DNA of 64,000 nucleotides from Candidatus Symbiopectobacterium endolongispinus (GTDB lineage Bacteria > Pseudomonadota > Gammaproteobacteria > Enterobacterales > Enterobacteriaceae), in the NCBI RefSeq assembly GCF_018777385.1, contig NZ_JAFJYB010000002.1:558001-622000 (forward strand), given 5' to 3'. Made by a program: the position numbers and the translations under genes. The first letter of the stretch is position 1. The number at the start of each line of letters is the position of its first letter. The notes beneath the pieces were generated by a model, which was given only the letters and a program-made list of their open reading frames with translations, had not been told where the DNA came from and ran no database searches. Below, in pieces: positions 63,524 to 64,000 of this stretch.

Positions 63524-64000
63524 TGGCGTCCCTCAAAATCAATGCGCGGATCGACCAGTGTATAGGTCATATCGCTGACAATATTCACCAGCAGACTAAT
63601 TAACGTGAAGATATAGAGCGTACCAAACATCACCGGGTAGTCGCGTTGCGGTGTGGCATCATAACCCAACAGACCCAGCCCGTTGAGTGAGAACATCACT
63701 TCAATCAGCAGCGAACCGGTGAAAAACATGCCGATAAAGGTCGCCGGAAACCCGGCAATCACCAGCAGCATGGCGTTGCGGAAGATATGGCGGTACAGAA
63801 TGCTGTTTTCGTCCAGCCCTTTGGCTCGTGCGGTGACCACATATTGCTTGCGAATCTCGTCCATAAACGAGTTTTTGGTCAGCATGGTCAGAGTTGCAAA
63901 GCCGCCAATCACCGTTGCCAGTACGGGCAGCGTGATGTGCCACAGGTAATCGGTGATTTTACTGTACCAGGGCAGGGTGTCGAAATTACTCGATACCAGT
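63520..64000 (-). CDS. yejB: YejB, peptide ABC transporter permease (partial at window edge)
   Basis: The C-terminal 160 or so residues are present, with [20 protein letters not shown], the OppB EAA loop, and [20 protein letters not shown]. The frame is open back to 64000, so the N-terminal half lies outside the window. First permease of the yejABEF operon. Confidence 0.93.
   Translation of the reverse strand, partial: LVSSNFDTLPWYSKITDYLWHITLPVLATVIGGFATLTMLTKNSFMDEIRKQYVVTARAKGLDENSILYRHIFRNAMLLVIAGFPATFIGMFFTGSLLIEVMFSLNGLGLLGYDATPQRDYPVMFGTLYIFTLISLLVNIVSDMTYTLVDPRIDFEGRQ

Noticed and set aside
1..64000. Stop-codon recoding as explanation for in-frame stops
   Set aside because: TAG, TGA and TAA all occur inside genes (ybiB, ybhS, glnQ and others) together with frameshifts, and intact genes use normal stops, so a changed genetic code does not fit.
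1..64000. CRISPR arrays, insertion sequences, prophage, integrase or attachment sites
   Set aside because: No regularly spaced repeats, transposase or integrase reading frames were seen; the single tRNA has no truncated copy nearby.

Overview
The window comes from an enterobacterial chromosome (Enterobacterales). Protein identity and gene order match that group throughout: moaC-moaD-moaE-ybhL, ybhRSFG-cecR, rhlE, dinG-ybiB, glnQPH-dps-rhtA-ompX, and tRNA-Pro-yejM-yejL-yejK-rplY-radD-yecH-rsuA-bcr-yejG-yejFEB. Some content (a globin-coupled diguanylate cyclase, an siderophore uptake cluster, an M3 peptidase beside ybiB) resembles plant- or insect-associated Pectobacteriaceae. The striking property is gene decay: about 35 genes carry in-frame stops, frameshifts or internal deletions, while no insertion sequence is visible. 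This is what a recently host-restricted symbiont (a Sodalis- or Symbiopectobacterium-like lineage) would look like. Assigning the genus is inference.

Layout. 1-1906: decayed molybdopterin genes moaC, moaD, moaE and ybhL. 2024-2618: an mqsRA toxin-antitoxin pair with a dead toxin and an intact antitoxin. 2642-8163: broken ybhR-S-F-G exporter and its TetR regulator cecR. 8395-15337: a Fur-type palindrome, a possible small RNA ending in an orphan terminator, then a six-gene ferric-siderophore uptake cluster (receptor, binding protein, two permeases, ATPase, FhuF-like reductase), every member broken. 15534-16832: intact rhlE. 17138-23700: broken MFS pump, dusC, mmuP (with MetJ boxes), intact mmuM, a hypothetical/GNAT locus and a decayed CYTH-domain gene with a hexanucleotide repeat. 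23973-31563: intact periplasmic fumarate-reductase-like flavoprotein, broken pbpG, GST and bglX, then small yohO, a LysE exporter and an AraC regulator, all intact. 31694-36780: broken dinG, ybiB and M3 peptidase. 36907-42077: glnQ broken, glnP and glnH open, dps and ompX broken, rhtA open. 42312-46114: broken MFS and YeeO-type MATE exporters, then an intact ygaV-ygaP pair. 46370-47951: an AT-rich island holding a decayed ADP-ribosyltransferase. 47952-51778: an N-terminally truncated globin-coupled cyclase, a lipoprotein, a broken dgcP, and two small secreted proteins. 51930-64000: the tRNA-Pro and yej region, where genes important for viability (yejM, rplY) and the yejB-E-F peptide transporter remain open, while yejK, radD, bcr and yejG are broken.

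Two mutational signatures stand out. First, at least eight frameshifts lie in runs of five to seven G or C, most of them one base too long. Second, clean substitution stops of all three types occur in genes that are otherwise well preserved. Intact genes cluster among translation, envelope-essential and peptide or amino-acid transport functions. Molybdoenzyme support, siderophore uptake, drug export, c-di-GMP signalling and DNA-repair helicases are being lost. That split argues for real relaxed selection, although some homopolymer lesions could still be assembly error.
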